A DNA stretch of 34,059 nt from Seribacter sulfatis (GTDB lineage Bacteria; Verrucomicrobiota; Verrucomicrobiia; Opitutales; Seribacteraceae): positions 1 through 34,059 of the forward strand of contig NZ_CAXLMO010000022.1 in NCBI RefSeq assembly GCF_964187635.1, read 5' to 3'. How positions within the stretch are numbered: the first letter of the stretch is position 1; every line of letters starts with the position of its first letter. Made by a program: the position numbers and the translations under genes. Below, piece by piece: positions 1 to 7,139 of the stretch. The notes beneath the pieces are model-generated. The model saw only the letters and a program-made list of their open reading frames with translations, had not been told where the DNA came from and did no database searches.

Positions 1-2
1 CA

Positions 3-104
3 CCCTATACTGCGACTAAAAGTGGAGATACATTAACAGTCATTATTTCTCCCACGGATTCCTCATTTGGGGAAGATCTTGTTTTAGTACTAACGGGTTT
101 TTAA
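3..104 (+). CDS. C-terminal fragment of an unknown protein
   Basis: A reading frame enters from the left edge and stays open for 33 codons before a TAA at 102-104. The fragment ends in a Ser/Thr-rich stretch followed by a short hydrophobic beta-like tail (LVLVLTGF). This would suit the last strand of a secreted or Ig-like/beta-sandwich protein, but the piece is too short to place in a family. The gene lies upstream of and on the same strand as the small membrane ORF and the ABC-F gene. It could also be a chance open frame. Confidence rests only on its being open to the edge and on its sensible residue mix. Confidence 0.35.
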   Translation, partial: PYTATKSGDTLTVIISPTDSSFGEDLVLVLTGF

Positions 105-346
105 TTGAAAGTCTGTTTTTACTTTTTCTTTCTTTTTGGAGTGCATTAGAGCTAGCGAAGGTTTTCCATCGAATTGTATTTAAATTGGCTGGCTTCGATC
201 TGGAGTTGTTGAACTTGGCCACTTTTAACCCTTATCAATTTTCGGAAAACTTTTTTCTTTTGTCCCTCTTAGGGGTTGCCTCTCTGGTCGCAATTTTACC
301 GATTTGTATTGCTCTTCGAAAACCGGTTGGAAAAGTTCTCGGGTAA
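104..346 (+). CDS. possible small two-segment membrane protein with unclear start
   Basis: An open frame runs from position 20 to a TAA at 344-346. Its protein-like part begins around 104-113 and encodes about 80 residues. There are two hydrophobic stretches: a Phe/Leu-rich one at the very start (SLFLLFLSFW) and one near the C-terminus (FFLLSLLGVASLVAILPICI), followed by a basic tail. That is the profile of a small inner-membrane protein. No ATG, GTG or TTG lies in this frame before the TTG at 185. Translation would therefore need ATT at 104 (overlapping the upstream stop), CTG at 113, a frameshift from the upstream gene, or a shorter product from 185. I do not recognise a family. The remaining 79 bases before the next gene hold only its promoter candidate. 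Confidence 0.35.
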   Translation: MESLFLLFLSFWSALELAKVFHRIVFKLAGFDLELLNLATFNPYQFSENFFLLSLLGVASLVAILPICIALRKPVGKVLG

Positions 347-412
347 AAGAAATTATGCAAAGGATTTTTTGTTCATTCGTGAATGATGTTGCTGTTTCGA
401 AGCGAAGCGATT

Positions 413-421
413 TGGTATAAT
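413..421 (+). promoter_or_regulatory. extended -10 promoter of the ABC-F gene
   Basis: TGG followed by TATAAT (416-421) is a perfect extended -10 element. It ends only 4 bases before the ATG at 426, so transcription should start at or next to the start codon. No convincing -35 is seen (393-398 is poor) and there is no Shine-Dalgarno sequence. This fits a leaderless mRNA. Confidence 0.45.
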
Positions 422-425
422 TGCT

Positions 426-2039
426 ATGTTTTTAATTAGAGACGTTAACCTGGCTTACGGGGCAAAAGTTTTATTCAAGGGAATTGAGGAGACCATTGGT
501 CCGCGGGATCGTATCGCCTTAGTGGGGTCAAATGGTTCCGGTAAAACCACTCTTTTACGATTGTTAATGGGAGAGGAAACTCCGGACTCCGGTAGTGTGG
601 AGAAACCCGATTATGCCACGGTCGGTTATTTGCCACAGGATGGAATATCAGTGACTGGTTGCACATTACGGGAAGAGGCAAGTAAAGCATTTGCGGATGC
701 CAACGCGATCAAGGTTAAACTGGATGAAGCGGAGGTTGAACTCGGGGAAATGGAACCGGATACAGAGAAATTTTATGATTTAATTGATATGATGGGCGCC
801 TGGGAAGAGCAGTTGGCTGCATTCGAGCCTCAAAAAATGAATGCTCGTGTGGACCGAGTTTTTTCCGGGATGGGTTTTTCTCAGGATGATATGAATCGCC
901 AGTTAGAGGAGTTTTCGGGAGGGTGGCAGATGAGGATTGCCTTGGGGAAATTACTGTTGCAGGGGCCATCTCTTTTAATCCTGGACGAACCGACCAATCA
1001 TTTGGATGTGGTCGCCCAAAATTGGTTGGAGCAATATCTGAGGCATTATCAGGGTGCAATACTAGTTATTTCGCACGACCGTGCCTTTTTGGAAACGGTC
1101 ACGGATCGAACAATGGAACTTAAAATGGGCCAGTTGATTAATTATAAGGGGAATTATACTTTTTATATTAAGGAAAGTGCGGCTCGAAAAGAAAGACAGC
1201 GAAAAGCCCATGTAACTCAGAAGAAGGAAATTGAGAAGGAGAAAGAATTTATTAATCGATTTCGTTCGAATATAAAAAAGGCGGCCATGGTACAAAGTCG
1301 TATTAAGGCATTGGAGAAGATGGAGATCGTGAAACCGGAAGCGGATGAGAAAAAAATATATTTCCGATTTCCTCCCTCTCCTCCCGCTAGTCATAAAGTA
1401 GTAGAGGTGGAAGATTTAAGTAAATCTTATGATGAACTGGAAGTTTTTAGTGGCTTGGATCTTCGAATTGAAAAGGGGGATCGAATCGCAGTGGTGGGGG
1501 TCAATGGAGCCGGTAAATCAACTTTAGCCCGAATTCTGGCAGGAGTTGAACCTTTTCAGGATGGTAAAAGAGATGTGGGGGTGAACACAGTGATTGGGTA
1601 TTTTGCGCAGCATCAGGCAGAGGAGTTAAACCCGGATAATGAAGTCCTCGCCGAGGTGGAGGAAGTTTTACATGACAACCCGGATGCCAATCCCCGGGCC
1701 GCACTGGGGGCCTTGCTTTTCACTGGGAATGATGTTTTCAAAAAAACGTCTGTTTTATCTGGTGGTGAGCGAAACCGGGTGGCATTGGCAAAATTGTTAA
1801 TGAAGCCCTGTAACTTTTTGATTATGGATGAACCGACCAATCACTTGGACATTCGTAGTAAAGAGGTACTGCAGGAAGCATTAAATCTTTTTGATGGAAC
1901 GGCCTTAATCGTGAGTCATGACCGATCCTTTTTGGACAGTGTGGTGACAAAAGTATTGGAGGTCTCGCCCAATAAAACTCGTATGCTAACCTGTAATGTC
2001 AGTGAATACATGGAACGGTTAAAAACAGAAGAGGTCTGA
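426..2039 (+). CDS. ABC-F family ATPase (ribosome-associated translation factor type)
   Basis: This is a 537-residue protein with two ABC ATPase domains in tandem and no membrane segments, which defines the ABC-F class. The first domain carries Walker A GSNGSGKTT, signature FSGGWQMR and Walker B LLILDEPTNHLD. The second carries GVNGAGKST, LSGGERNRVALA and FLIMDEPTNHLD. A charged linker of about 60 residues between them (around 250-310, rich in Lys/Glu/Arg) corresponds to the P-site tRNA-interacting linker of this family. ABC-F proteins act in the cytoplasm on the ribosomal E site, relieving stalls or giving antibiotic protection. The sequence alone does not tell which subtype (EttA-, Uup-, YbiT- or YdiF-like). 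Thymidine kinase follows 42 bases downstream on the same strand. Confidence 0.93.
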   Translation: MFLIRDVNLAYGAKVLFKGIEETIGPRDRIALVGSNGSGKTTLLRLLMGEETPDSGSVEKPDYATVGYLPQDGISVTGCTLREEASKAFADANAIKVKLDEAEVELGEMEPDTEKFYDLIDMMGAWEEQLAAFEPQKMNARVDRVFSGMGFSQDDMNRQLEEFSGGWQMRIALGKLLLQGPSLLILDEPTNHLDVVAQNWLEQYLRHYQGAILVISHDRAFLETVTDRTMELKMGQLINYKGNYTFYIKESAARKERQRKAHVTQKKEIEKEKEFINRFRSNIKKAAMVQSRIKALEKMEIVKPEADEKKIYFRFPPSPPASHKVVEVEDLSKSYDELEVFSGLDLRIEKGDRIAVVGVNGAGKSTLARILAGVEPFQDGKRDVGVNTVIGYFAQHQAEELNPDNEVLAEVEEVLHDNPDANPRAALGALLFTGNDVFKKTSVLSGGERNRVALAKLLMKPCNFLIMDEPTNHLDIRSKEVLQEALNLFDGTALIVSHDRSFLDSVVTKVLEVSPNKTRMLTCNVSEYMERLKTEEV

Positions 2040-2081
2040 TTTTTAGTTTCCATTAACTGAAGATTTTGCCTGAATCAAAAG

Positions 2082-2675
2082 ATGGCAAAACTATATTTTC
2101 ATTATTCTTCAATGAATGCAGGTAAATCAACTGCATTACTTCAGGCGAATCACAACTATTTAGAACGGGGTATGAAGACAATGCTATTTACTGCCAAGTT
2201 AGATAATCGAGAGGGGGGTGGAGTAATTAGTTCACGCATTGGAATTCAGAAAGAAGCCCTTGCATTTGCCAATGAAGACAATCTTTTTGATATGGTGAGA
2301 GAGGCTGATTCCGATTCGAAGCTTAATTGCATTCTGGTGGATGAGGCTCAATTTTTAAGCAAAGAACAGGTCAGGCAATTAATCAGGCTTGTGGACGAGG
2401 AGGGAATACCGGTTCTTACTTATGGAATCAGGTCTGATTTTAAGGGAGAGGTTTTTGAGGGAAGTAAATTCTTACTAGCCTGGTCCGATGTGATGAAAGA
2501 AATTAAAACGATCTGTCATTGTGGAAAGAAGGCGACCATGAATGCTCGTGTGAGTACAGAAGGGGATATGGAAACTGCAGGTGCCCAAATCGAAATTGGT
2601 GGGAATGAGCGCTATATCTCACTTTGTCGAAGTTGTTTTAATCGAGGAGAAACGGGTTCTTTTTCCCCCGTGTAA
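2082..2675 (+). CDS. tdk: thymidine kinase
   Basis: The 197-residue protein phosphorylates thymidine to dTMP with ATP in the cytosol, as part of pyrimidine salvage. The P-loop is SMNAGKST (10-17), followed by a DEAQF Walker B-like motif near residue 90. Zinc-binding cysteines of the C-terminal lasso domain are visible as CHC around 146-148 and CRSC around 182-185. Length and order match bacterial type II thymidine kinases. No Shine-Dalgarno sequence precedes the ATG. It is probably co-transcribed with the ABC-F gene and faces a convergent membrane-protein gene 14 bases away. Confidence 0.94.
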   Translation: MAKLYFHYSSMNAGKSTALLQANHNYLERGMKTMLFTAKLDNREGGGVISSRIGIQKEALAFANEDNLFDMVREADSDSKLNCILVDEAQFLSKEQVRQLIRLVDEEGIPVLTYGIRSDFKGEVFEGSKFLLAWSDVMKEIKTICHCGKKATMNARVSTEGDMETAGAQIEIGGNERYISLCRSCFNRGETGSFSPV

Positions 2676-2676
2676 T

Positions 2677-2693
2677 CTGAGTAGTTTACTTAG
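2677..2693. terminator. short hairpin between convergent tdk and yqaA-like genes
   Basis: CTGAGTA and TACTTAG pair (7 bp, one G-T wobble) around a 3-base loop, starting right after the tdk stop and covering the stop of the opposite gene. No T-tract follows on either strand, so this is a weak terminator candidate. Confidence 0.25.
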
Positions 2694-3292
2694 TGCTTAA
2701 TCAGCAGTTTTAAGACCAGAAAACCCCCTACTAACAGTAGGCCAAATAAAAATGCTAATTTGTTGAAATGCAGATCAATTTTTTCTTTCATTGGTTCCCC
2801 AAATTTTGCGATTAACAGTGCAACTAGGAAAAAACGAGCAGAGCGACTTACTGCAGAGGCTAAGGTAAAGGGCAAAAGAGCCATGCCTAAAACTCCGCTG
2901 GCAATGGTAAAGATTTTATAAGGGATGGGAGAGAATCCCGCCAAGAAAACCAAAGGCCAGCCCCACTCTCCGTACCACTCCGCAATTCGAGCAAATTTCT
3001 CCTCGGTGAAACCGGGTACATACTCGTAGAAATAGACCTGTATGCCGTCCCATGCAAAATGTCCAATCCCATATCCTGCCAGTCCCCCAAGAACCGAAGC
3101 AACCGAGCAAATCGTGGCAAAATAAAGCGCTTTTCGCAGTGCGCCCAGGCAGAGCGGTATGAGAAGTATGTCGGGAGGAATGGGAAAGAAACTCGCTTCC
3201 GCAAAAGAAAGAACTGCAAGCCAGGCAGCGGAGGACTTCTTTTTCGCGAGGGAAAGTGTCCAGTCGTAAATTTTTCTGATCGGGTTATTCAA
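2690..3292 (-). CDS. YqaA/DedA-type VTT-domain membrane protein
   Basis: This 200-residue integral membrane protein matches the YqaA branch of the DedA/VTT (SNARE-associated) family. A motif with E, F and PIPPD lies near residues 32-41, and the second hallmark GFSPIPYK lies around 119-126 in a re-entrant hydrophobic region, followed by further hydrophobic segments to the C-terminus. The wider family includes undecaprenyl-phosphate and phospholipid flippases of the inner membrane; the substrate of YqaA members is not established. The start is TTG at 3292. It lies 25 bases after the hpt gene on the same strand and may be the last gene of that operon. It converges on thymidine kinase. Confidence 0.85.
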   Translation of the reverse strand: MNNPIRKIYDWTLSLAKKKSSAAWLAVLSFAEASFFPIPPDILLIPLCLGALRKALYFATICSVASVLGGLAGYGIGHFAWDGIQVYFYEYVPGFTEEKFARIAEWYGEWGWPLVFLAGFSPIPYKIFTIASGVLGMALLPFTLASAVSRSARFFLVALLIAKFGEPMKEKIDLHFNKLAFLFGLLLVGGFLVLKLLIKH

Positions 3293-3317
3293 ACTATTAC
3301 TTTCTTGGATTGATTTA

Positions 3318-3854
3318 TTAACTGTAGACGGAAGGTTTTAAAGTACCGACGTAGGGAAGTTGCCTGTATCGTCCTGCGTAATCAAGTCCATAACCCACCA
3401 CAAATTCGTCCGGGATTGAAAAGCCTGACCAATCGGCTTTAAATCCATTTTGGCGCCGTTCGGGTTTGTCTAAAAAAACGCAACTACGCACGGAGGCGGG
3501 TTGTTTCGAAGTCACTTCATTAAAAACACTCTGTAATGTGTTGCCAGTATCCAAAATATCATCGACCAATAAAACATGCTTATCCCTGACATCAGATTTG
3601 AGGGAGCTTAATATTCGCGGTGCAGTTTCTGGATCAGTTGAATTGCCGTAACTGGATACCCGTAAGCAATCAAGTCGTAAGGGGATGGCTAAGTTGCGAA
3701 TTAAATCAGCAGTAAATACAATCGCCCCGTCCAATAGAGTAATAATAATAATCTCTCGATTCTGATAATACTGATCAATCTCCTGACCGATTTCCTGAAC
3801 ACGTTTTTCGATCACCTCTTTGGTGAGAAGAATTTGTTTAATATCGTTTTTCAA
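3318..3854 (-). CDS. hpt: hypoxanthine(-guanine) phosphoribosyltransferase
   Basis: The 178-residue purine salvage enzyme transfers phosphoribose from PRPP to hypoxanthine or guanine. The PRPP-binding signature VLLVDDILDTGNTL lies around residues 94-107, and the flexible-loop dipeptide region (VSSYGNS) and C-terminal VGYGLDYAGRYR base-binding segment are present. The length is normal for bacterial Hpt. The start codon is TTG at 3854 and overlaps the stop of the fructosamine-kinase gene by four bases (TTGA), so the two are translationally coupled. This is an unusual partner for a kinase/phosphatase pair that may act on sugar-modified proteins. Confidence 0.92.
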   Translation of the reverse strand: MKNDIKQILLTKEVIEKRVQEIGQEIDQYYQNREIIIITLLDGAIVFTADLIRNLAIPLRLDCLRVSSYGNSTDPETAPRILSSLKSDVRDKHVLLVDDILDTGNTLQSVFNEVTSKQPASVRSCVFLDKPERRQNGFKADWSGFSIPDEFVVGYGLDYAGRYRQLPYVGTLKPSVYS

Positions 3855-4729
3855 GGAATTTGTTTTAGCAATTGATTAATACTGGATTGAGCTGAATTGG
3901 CGTATCCGCCTCCGAACAAATTAAAGTGATTGAGCTCGTGGTAAAGATTATAAAGGGTCTTTCGTGTCTTAAATCCCTGGTCGAGAGGGAAAGTTTTTTC
4001 GTATCCTTTATAAAATGACGAGTCAAAACCACCAAACATATAAGTAAATGCGAGATCGGTTTCACGATCTCCATAATAACTGGCTGGGTCAAAAATAAAG
4101 GGCTCACCTTTTGGGGTATAACTTGCATTCCCTCCCCATAAATCGCCATGTAGTAACGAGGGGACTGGAGTATAGTTTACAAAGAAAGAATCAATGTTGT
4201 TGAGGAGGTGGTTTTTGCCCTCAAACAATCGGCCCTTTTTCTCAGCTAAGCCAAATTGGTGATGGAGTCGGTAGTCTTTATAAAAAGAAACCCAGTTTGT
4301 AGAATAGGGGTTGGGTTGCGGAGTCGCTCCGATGCAATTATCCTGACTCCATCCAAAATGCTCTCTGGGAGTACGATGCATTTGGGCGAGTAAAGTGCCC
4401 ATTTTTTCTTGTCCACTTGCAGAGGGAGCACCTTCGGGGATAAATTCCAAAACAAGAAAAGAAGATAGCTCGGTCTCTCCCCAAGTTATGACTTGAGGTA
4501 CTCGAATGGTATGCGTTTCTTCCATTTCGCGCAAGGCTAGTGCTTCCGCTTTGAAAAACGGTAAAAAAGAGGGTGCATTTTTTTTGAGGAAGAGGGGAGT
4601 GGAATCCATGCATTCGACCTTAAAGCACTGATTTATGCACCCACCTGAAATGGAGCGTGCACTGTTTAATCGAATCGATTTGCCCGCGCTTTCCGCAATG
4701 CAATCGAAGATTAAAGGTAAATCGTCCAA
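3851..4729 (-). CDS. fructosamine/ketosamine-3-kinase family protein
   Basis: The 292-residue protein has the fold of small-molecule kinases related to aminoglycoside phosphotransferases. The catalytic-loop motif HGDLWGGN lies near residue 195, followed by the metal-binding DPASYYGDRETDLA segment that is diagnostic of fructosamine-3-kinases. The N-terminal half carries the Gly-rich loop region (SGGCINQCF) and the Lys of FLKK. The family phosphorylates C3 of ketosamines on glycated proteins, which then decompose and free the amine; bacterial members prefer ribulosamines and erythrulosamines. The start is TTG at 4729, 10 bases after the phosphatase gene. The pairing supports a deglycation role, though substrate preference cannot be read from sequence. 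Confidence 0.9.
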   Translation of the reverse strand: MDDLPLIFDCIAESAGKSIRLNSARSISGGCINQCFKVECMDSTPLFLKKNAPSFLPFFKAEALALREMEETHTIRVPQVITWGETELSSFLVLEFIPEGAPSASGQEKMGTLLAQMHRTPREHFGWSQDNCIGATPQPNPYSTNWVSFYKDYRLHHQFGLAEKKGRLFEGKNHLLNNIDSFFVNYTPVPSLLHGDLWGGNASYTPKGEPFIFDPASYYGDRETDLAFTYMFGGFDSSFYKGYEKTFPLDQGFKTRKTLYNLYHELNHFNLFGGGYANSAQSSINQLLKQIP

Positions 4730-4739
4730 AAGTATAAAA

Positions 4740-5216
4740 TTACTTTTCGGATGCGAATTCTTCTTCCAATTCGTTCAGAAGGTTCACGCATCCCTCTTCC
4801 AGGAGATTGAGCACATTTTCAAATCCTGATTCTCCTCCATAATAAGGGTCAGGGATTTCGGTTACATCTGGTCGGACATAATCGCAAAATGGTTTTATCT
4901 TGGATTGAAATGTCGGATCAGGAGAAAGCTTTGAAAGTTCTGAATAATTAAAATGATCCATTGTTAGCAACAGATCTGCCTCTTCAAAGTCTTGATTAAT
5001 GGCTATTCGAGCGGTTCCCCCGATAGGCAACTTTCTTGATTTTGCAGCTTTCTGCATTCTTGGATCGGGCGGATTTCCTTGATGCTGATTAATCGTACCG
5101 GCTGAATCGCAGGTAATTTTATCTTCTAGTGACCGTTCTTTGACTAGTTTATTAAATGTGGCCTCGGCCGCGGGTGATCGGCAAATATTGCCCCAACAAA
5201 CGAATAAAATATGCAT
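4740..5216 (-). CDS. low-molecular-weight protein-tyrosine-phosphatase family protein
   Basis: This 158-residue cytoplasmic phosphatase has the active-site loop VCWGNICRSP (Cys7 to Arg13, the CX5R signature) at its extreme N-terminus and the general-acid motif DPYYGG near residue 120, both in family positions. The ATG at 5216 is fixed by the active-site Cys lying at residue 7. Members remove phosphate from tyrosine or, for the LMW-PTP-A type, from ribulosamine 5-phosphate on glycated proteins. Here it heads an operon with the ketosamine kinase, which favours the second role. It is divergent from the epimerase gene across a 99-base region. A role in exopolysaccharide control (Wzb-like) is possible, but no tyrosine kinase or polysaccharide gene is nearby. 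Confidence 0.9.
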   Translation of the reverse strand: MHILFVCWGNICRSPAAEATFNKLVKERSLEDKITCDSAGTINQHQGNPPDPRMQKAAKSRKLPIGGTARIAINQDFEEADLLLTMDHFNYSELSKLSPDPTFQSKIKPFCDYVRPDVTEIPDPYYGGESGFENVLNLLEEGCVNLLNELEEEFASEK

Positions 5217-5255
5217 GGGTTGCTTCTAACCGTAAAACGAGTCCCAGTTCAAGCA

Positions 5256-5273
5256 AGATCGTTTGTGCGATCT
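5256..5273. repeat. inverted repeat in the divergent promoter region
   Basis: AGATCG and CGATCT form a perfect 6-bp inverted repeat around TTTGTG. It sits just upstream of the -35 box of the epimerase operon and inside the leader/promoter region of the divergent phosphatase operon. It could be an operator for a dimeric regulator. Chance is not excluded for arms this short. Confidence 0.25.
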
Positions 5274-5278
5274 CAATC

Positions 5279-5308
5279 TTGACTTTTATGGTAAAATATA
5301 GGTATAAA
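5279..5308 (+). promoter_or_regulatory. sigma-70-like promoter of the epimerase-ybaB-recR operon
   Basis: TTGACT (5279-5284) and TATAAA (5303-5308) are separated by 18 bases, a good vegetative promoter. The ATG at 5316 lies 7 bases past the -10 box, which is where transcription should start, and no Shine-Dalgarno sequence fits in between. This predicts a leaderless mRNA. Confidence 0.55.
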
Positions 5309-5315
5309 ATAACTG

Positions 5316-6182
5316 ATGAGCAACACCATTACCATATTAGGGTGCGGATATTTGGGTACTGCCCTTGCCGAACATTGTATTGGAAAAGGTTTTACTGTTT
5401 CTGCCCTTACCCGCAATGCAGAAACTGCAAAGAAACTTCATTCGATCGGAGTCTCTCAAGTGGTAGAGGCACAACTCCAAGATAATGACTGGCACCGTAA
5501 ATTAGACCCGAACCAAGACTTTGTCGTAAATTGCGTGGGTGCATCTTCTCCCGACAATCAGGGCTATATTACATCTTATATTGAAGGTCAGGATTCTGTA
5601 ATGAAATGGCTAGAGAACGGATCTGTAGGTAGCTACGTTTTTACCAGTAGTATTTCAGTATATCCACAAACTGAAAAAAGATTTGTCGATGAAACCGCAT
5701 CCTGTGCAGGAGTGAAGGAAAAAGGGGGACTGTTATTGGCAGCAGAGCAAAAATGCTTCCCGCCAGTTTTATCAATTAAAAGAAGTTTTATACTACGATT
5801 GGCTGGATTATACGGTCCCGGTCGCCATTTGTTGATTGATAAGGTTAAAAATGGCCAGGAATTTCAAGGGAATGCGGATCGTATTTTAAATCTTATTCAT
5901 CGAGATGATGCGGTGAAAGCTATTCTAAATTGCTTAGAGGCAGACCAGACTAATATCGGTCGTATCTACAATGTGTCAGACGGAAGCCACTCAACAAGAG
6001 GACAAATCGTAACATGGCTTGCCGAAAAATTGAATGTCACGGTACCGACCTTTCAGGAAAATGATGAAGAGGGTACATCGAACCGAAAAGTTTCGAATAA
6101 CCGGATCTTAGATGAACTATCCTGGTCCCCACAATTCTCTAGTTTTCAAACGGGATACGATTCAATCTTAGGTTCGGCCTAA
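5316..6182 (+). CDS. NAD(P)-dependent epimerase/dehydratase-like SDR protein (YeeZ-like)
   Basis: The 288-residue protein has an N-terminal Rossmann fold with ILGCGYLG (residues 7-14) as dinucleotide-binding loop, the SSISVY strand end around 109-114, and RLAGLYGPGR around 166-175, which is typical of extended SDR enzymes. The usual catalytic YxxxK is replaced by a GLLLAAEQK segment, so it is an atypical SDR like the YeeZ group, of unknown substrate. It is the first gene of a tight operon with ybaB (23-base gap) and recR (12-base gap). That association has no clear metabolic logic and may only reflect shared expression. In many bacteria dnaX occupies this position instead. Confidence 0.8.
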   Translation: MSNTITILGCGYLGTALAEHCIGKGFTVSALTRNAETAKKLHSIGVSQVVEAQLQDNDWHRKLDPNQDFVVNCVGASSPDNQGYITSYIEGQDSVMKWLENGSVGSYVFTSSISVYPQTEKRFVDETASCAGVKEKGGLLLAAEQKCFPPVLSIKRSFILRLAGLYGPGRHLLIDKVKNGQEFQGNADRILNLIHRDDAVKAILNCLEADQTNIGRIYNVSDGSHSTRGQIVTWLAEKLNVTVPTFQENDEEGTSNRKVSNNRILDELSWSPQFSSFQTGYDSILGSA

Positions 6183-6205
6183 GCAAAATATAAATTTAAA
6201 ACATT

Positions 6206-6514
6206 ATGGTTGGTGTCGGAAAATTACTTAAACAGGCTCAAAAAATGCAGCAGAAAATGGAGGAGGCACAAGCCCTTCTTTCTGAAGAAATTATTGAAGT
6301 CTCAGGTGGGGGCGGTGCAGTATCGATCAAGATTTCAGGACAAGGTGAATTCAAGGGATTACAATTAGATCCAGATTTTTTGAAAGAAGATCCTGAATTT
6401 ATTTCTGAAGCGGTATTGCAAACTATTCAGGATGCCTCTGAGAAGGCGAAAAAGAAGAGTGATGATGCGATGAGCGGATTGACTGGTGGCATGCAAATGC
6501 CCGGCCTTTTCTAA
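6206..6514 (+). CDS. ybaB: YbaB/EbfC family nucleoid-associated protein
   Basis: This 102-residue DNA-binding protein shows the family plan: an N-terminal amphipathic helix rich in Lys/Gln/Met (KLLKQAQKMQQKMEEAQ), a central beta region with GGGGAVSIKISGQGEFKGL, and a C-terminal helix ending in a Gly/Met-rich tail (GGMQMPG). YbaB forms dimers that bind and bend the nucleoid. Its placement directly before recR is one of the most conserved gene pairs in bacteria and supports the call. Confidence 0.93.
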   Translation: MVGVGKLLKQAQKMQQKMEEAQALLSEEIIEVSGGGGAVSIKISGQGEFKGLQLDPDFLKEDPEFISEAVLQTIQDASEKAKKKSDDAMSGLTGGMQMPGLF

Positions 6515-6526
6515 TCCAATATCCTT

Positions 6527-7129
6527 GTGACCCCTGGTTACGACCAGTTAGTTCGTTTATTTAAAAGCTTACCAGGACTAGGGTTCAGGTCGGCTGAAAG
6601 AATTGTGCTCCATTTATTAGTGGAGAAGCCCGAAAAGTTAAATCAGTTTATCGAACAACTCCATGATTCCGCAGGTTTAATTGGACCTTGTGGCAGTTGT
6701 GGGAATTTAGCTGAGGGTGATCATTGTTCAATTTGTTTAGATGAGAATCGGGATACCGATTCAATTTGCGTGATCGAACGGGTGCCAGACCTTTTTGCCG
6801 TTGAAAGATCGAGTGCGTATCGAGGTTTATATCATGTTTTACAGGGCAAGCTTTCTCCGCTCCGCGGGATTGGTCCTGAACAACTTAATTTATCAAGCCT
6901 TGATAAACGACTGAAAGAGGGAAGCGTGAAAGAAGTAATTTTAGCTTTGGGTAATGATTTAGAAAGTGAGGCAACTTGTCATTATATCCAAGAAGAAATT
7001 GTGGGAGAACAGAATATTAAAGTGAGTCGTATTGGGTTTGGTCTTCCTAGCGGAGGCGGTGTTACATTTGCGGATGAAATGACATTAAAGAATGCACTTG
7101 AAAGTCGACGTGCTTTAGATTTTTCTTGA
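6527..7129 (+). CDS. recR: recombination mediator RecR
   Basis: The 200-residue recombination protein works with RecF/RecO to load RecA on gapped DNA. It shows the N-terminal helix-hairpin-helix (SLPGLGFRSAERIVLHLL), a zinc finger with two Cys pairs (CGSC and CSIC around 55-70), a Toprim domain beginning at SICVIERVPDLFAVE, and the conserved C-terminal IGFGLPSGG Walker-like segment. The length matches the family. The start is GTG at 6527; no ATG is available near and the HhH spacing fits this start. There is no visible Shine-Dalgarno sequence, so coupling to ybaB 12 bases upstream is likely. Confidence 0.95.
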   Translation: MTPGYDQLVRLFKSLPGLGFRSAERIVLHLLVEKPEKLNQFIEQLHDSAGLIGPCGSCGNLAEGDHCSICLDENRDTDSICVIERVPDLFAVERSSAYRGLYHVLQGKLSPLRGIGPEQLNLSSLDKRLKEGSVKEVILALGNDLESEATCHYIQEEIVGEQNIKVSRIGFGLPSGGGVTFADEMTLKNALESRRALDFS

Positions 7130-7139
7130 AAATTCTAAA
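7114..7139. terminator. bidirectional hairpin at the recR / surface-protein junction
   Basis: TTTAGA-T-TTTT pairs with AAAA-T-TCTAAA (10 bp with one T-T mismatch) around the loop CTTG. The recR stop TGA (7127-7129) straddles the loop, and the stop of the opposing gene lies in the right arm. The A/T-rich arms give U-runs in both directions. This is the only sequence separating two convergent genes. Confidence 0.45.
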
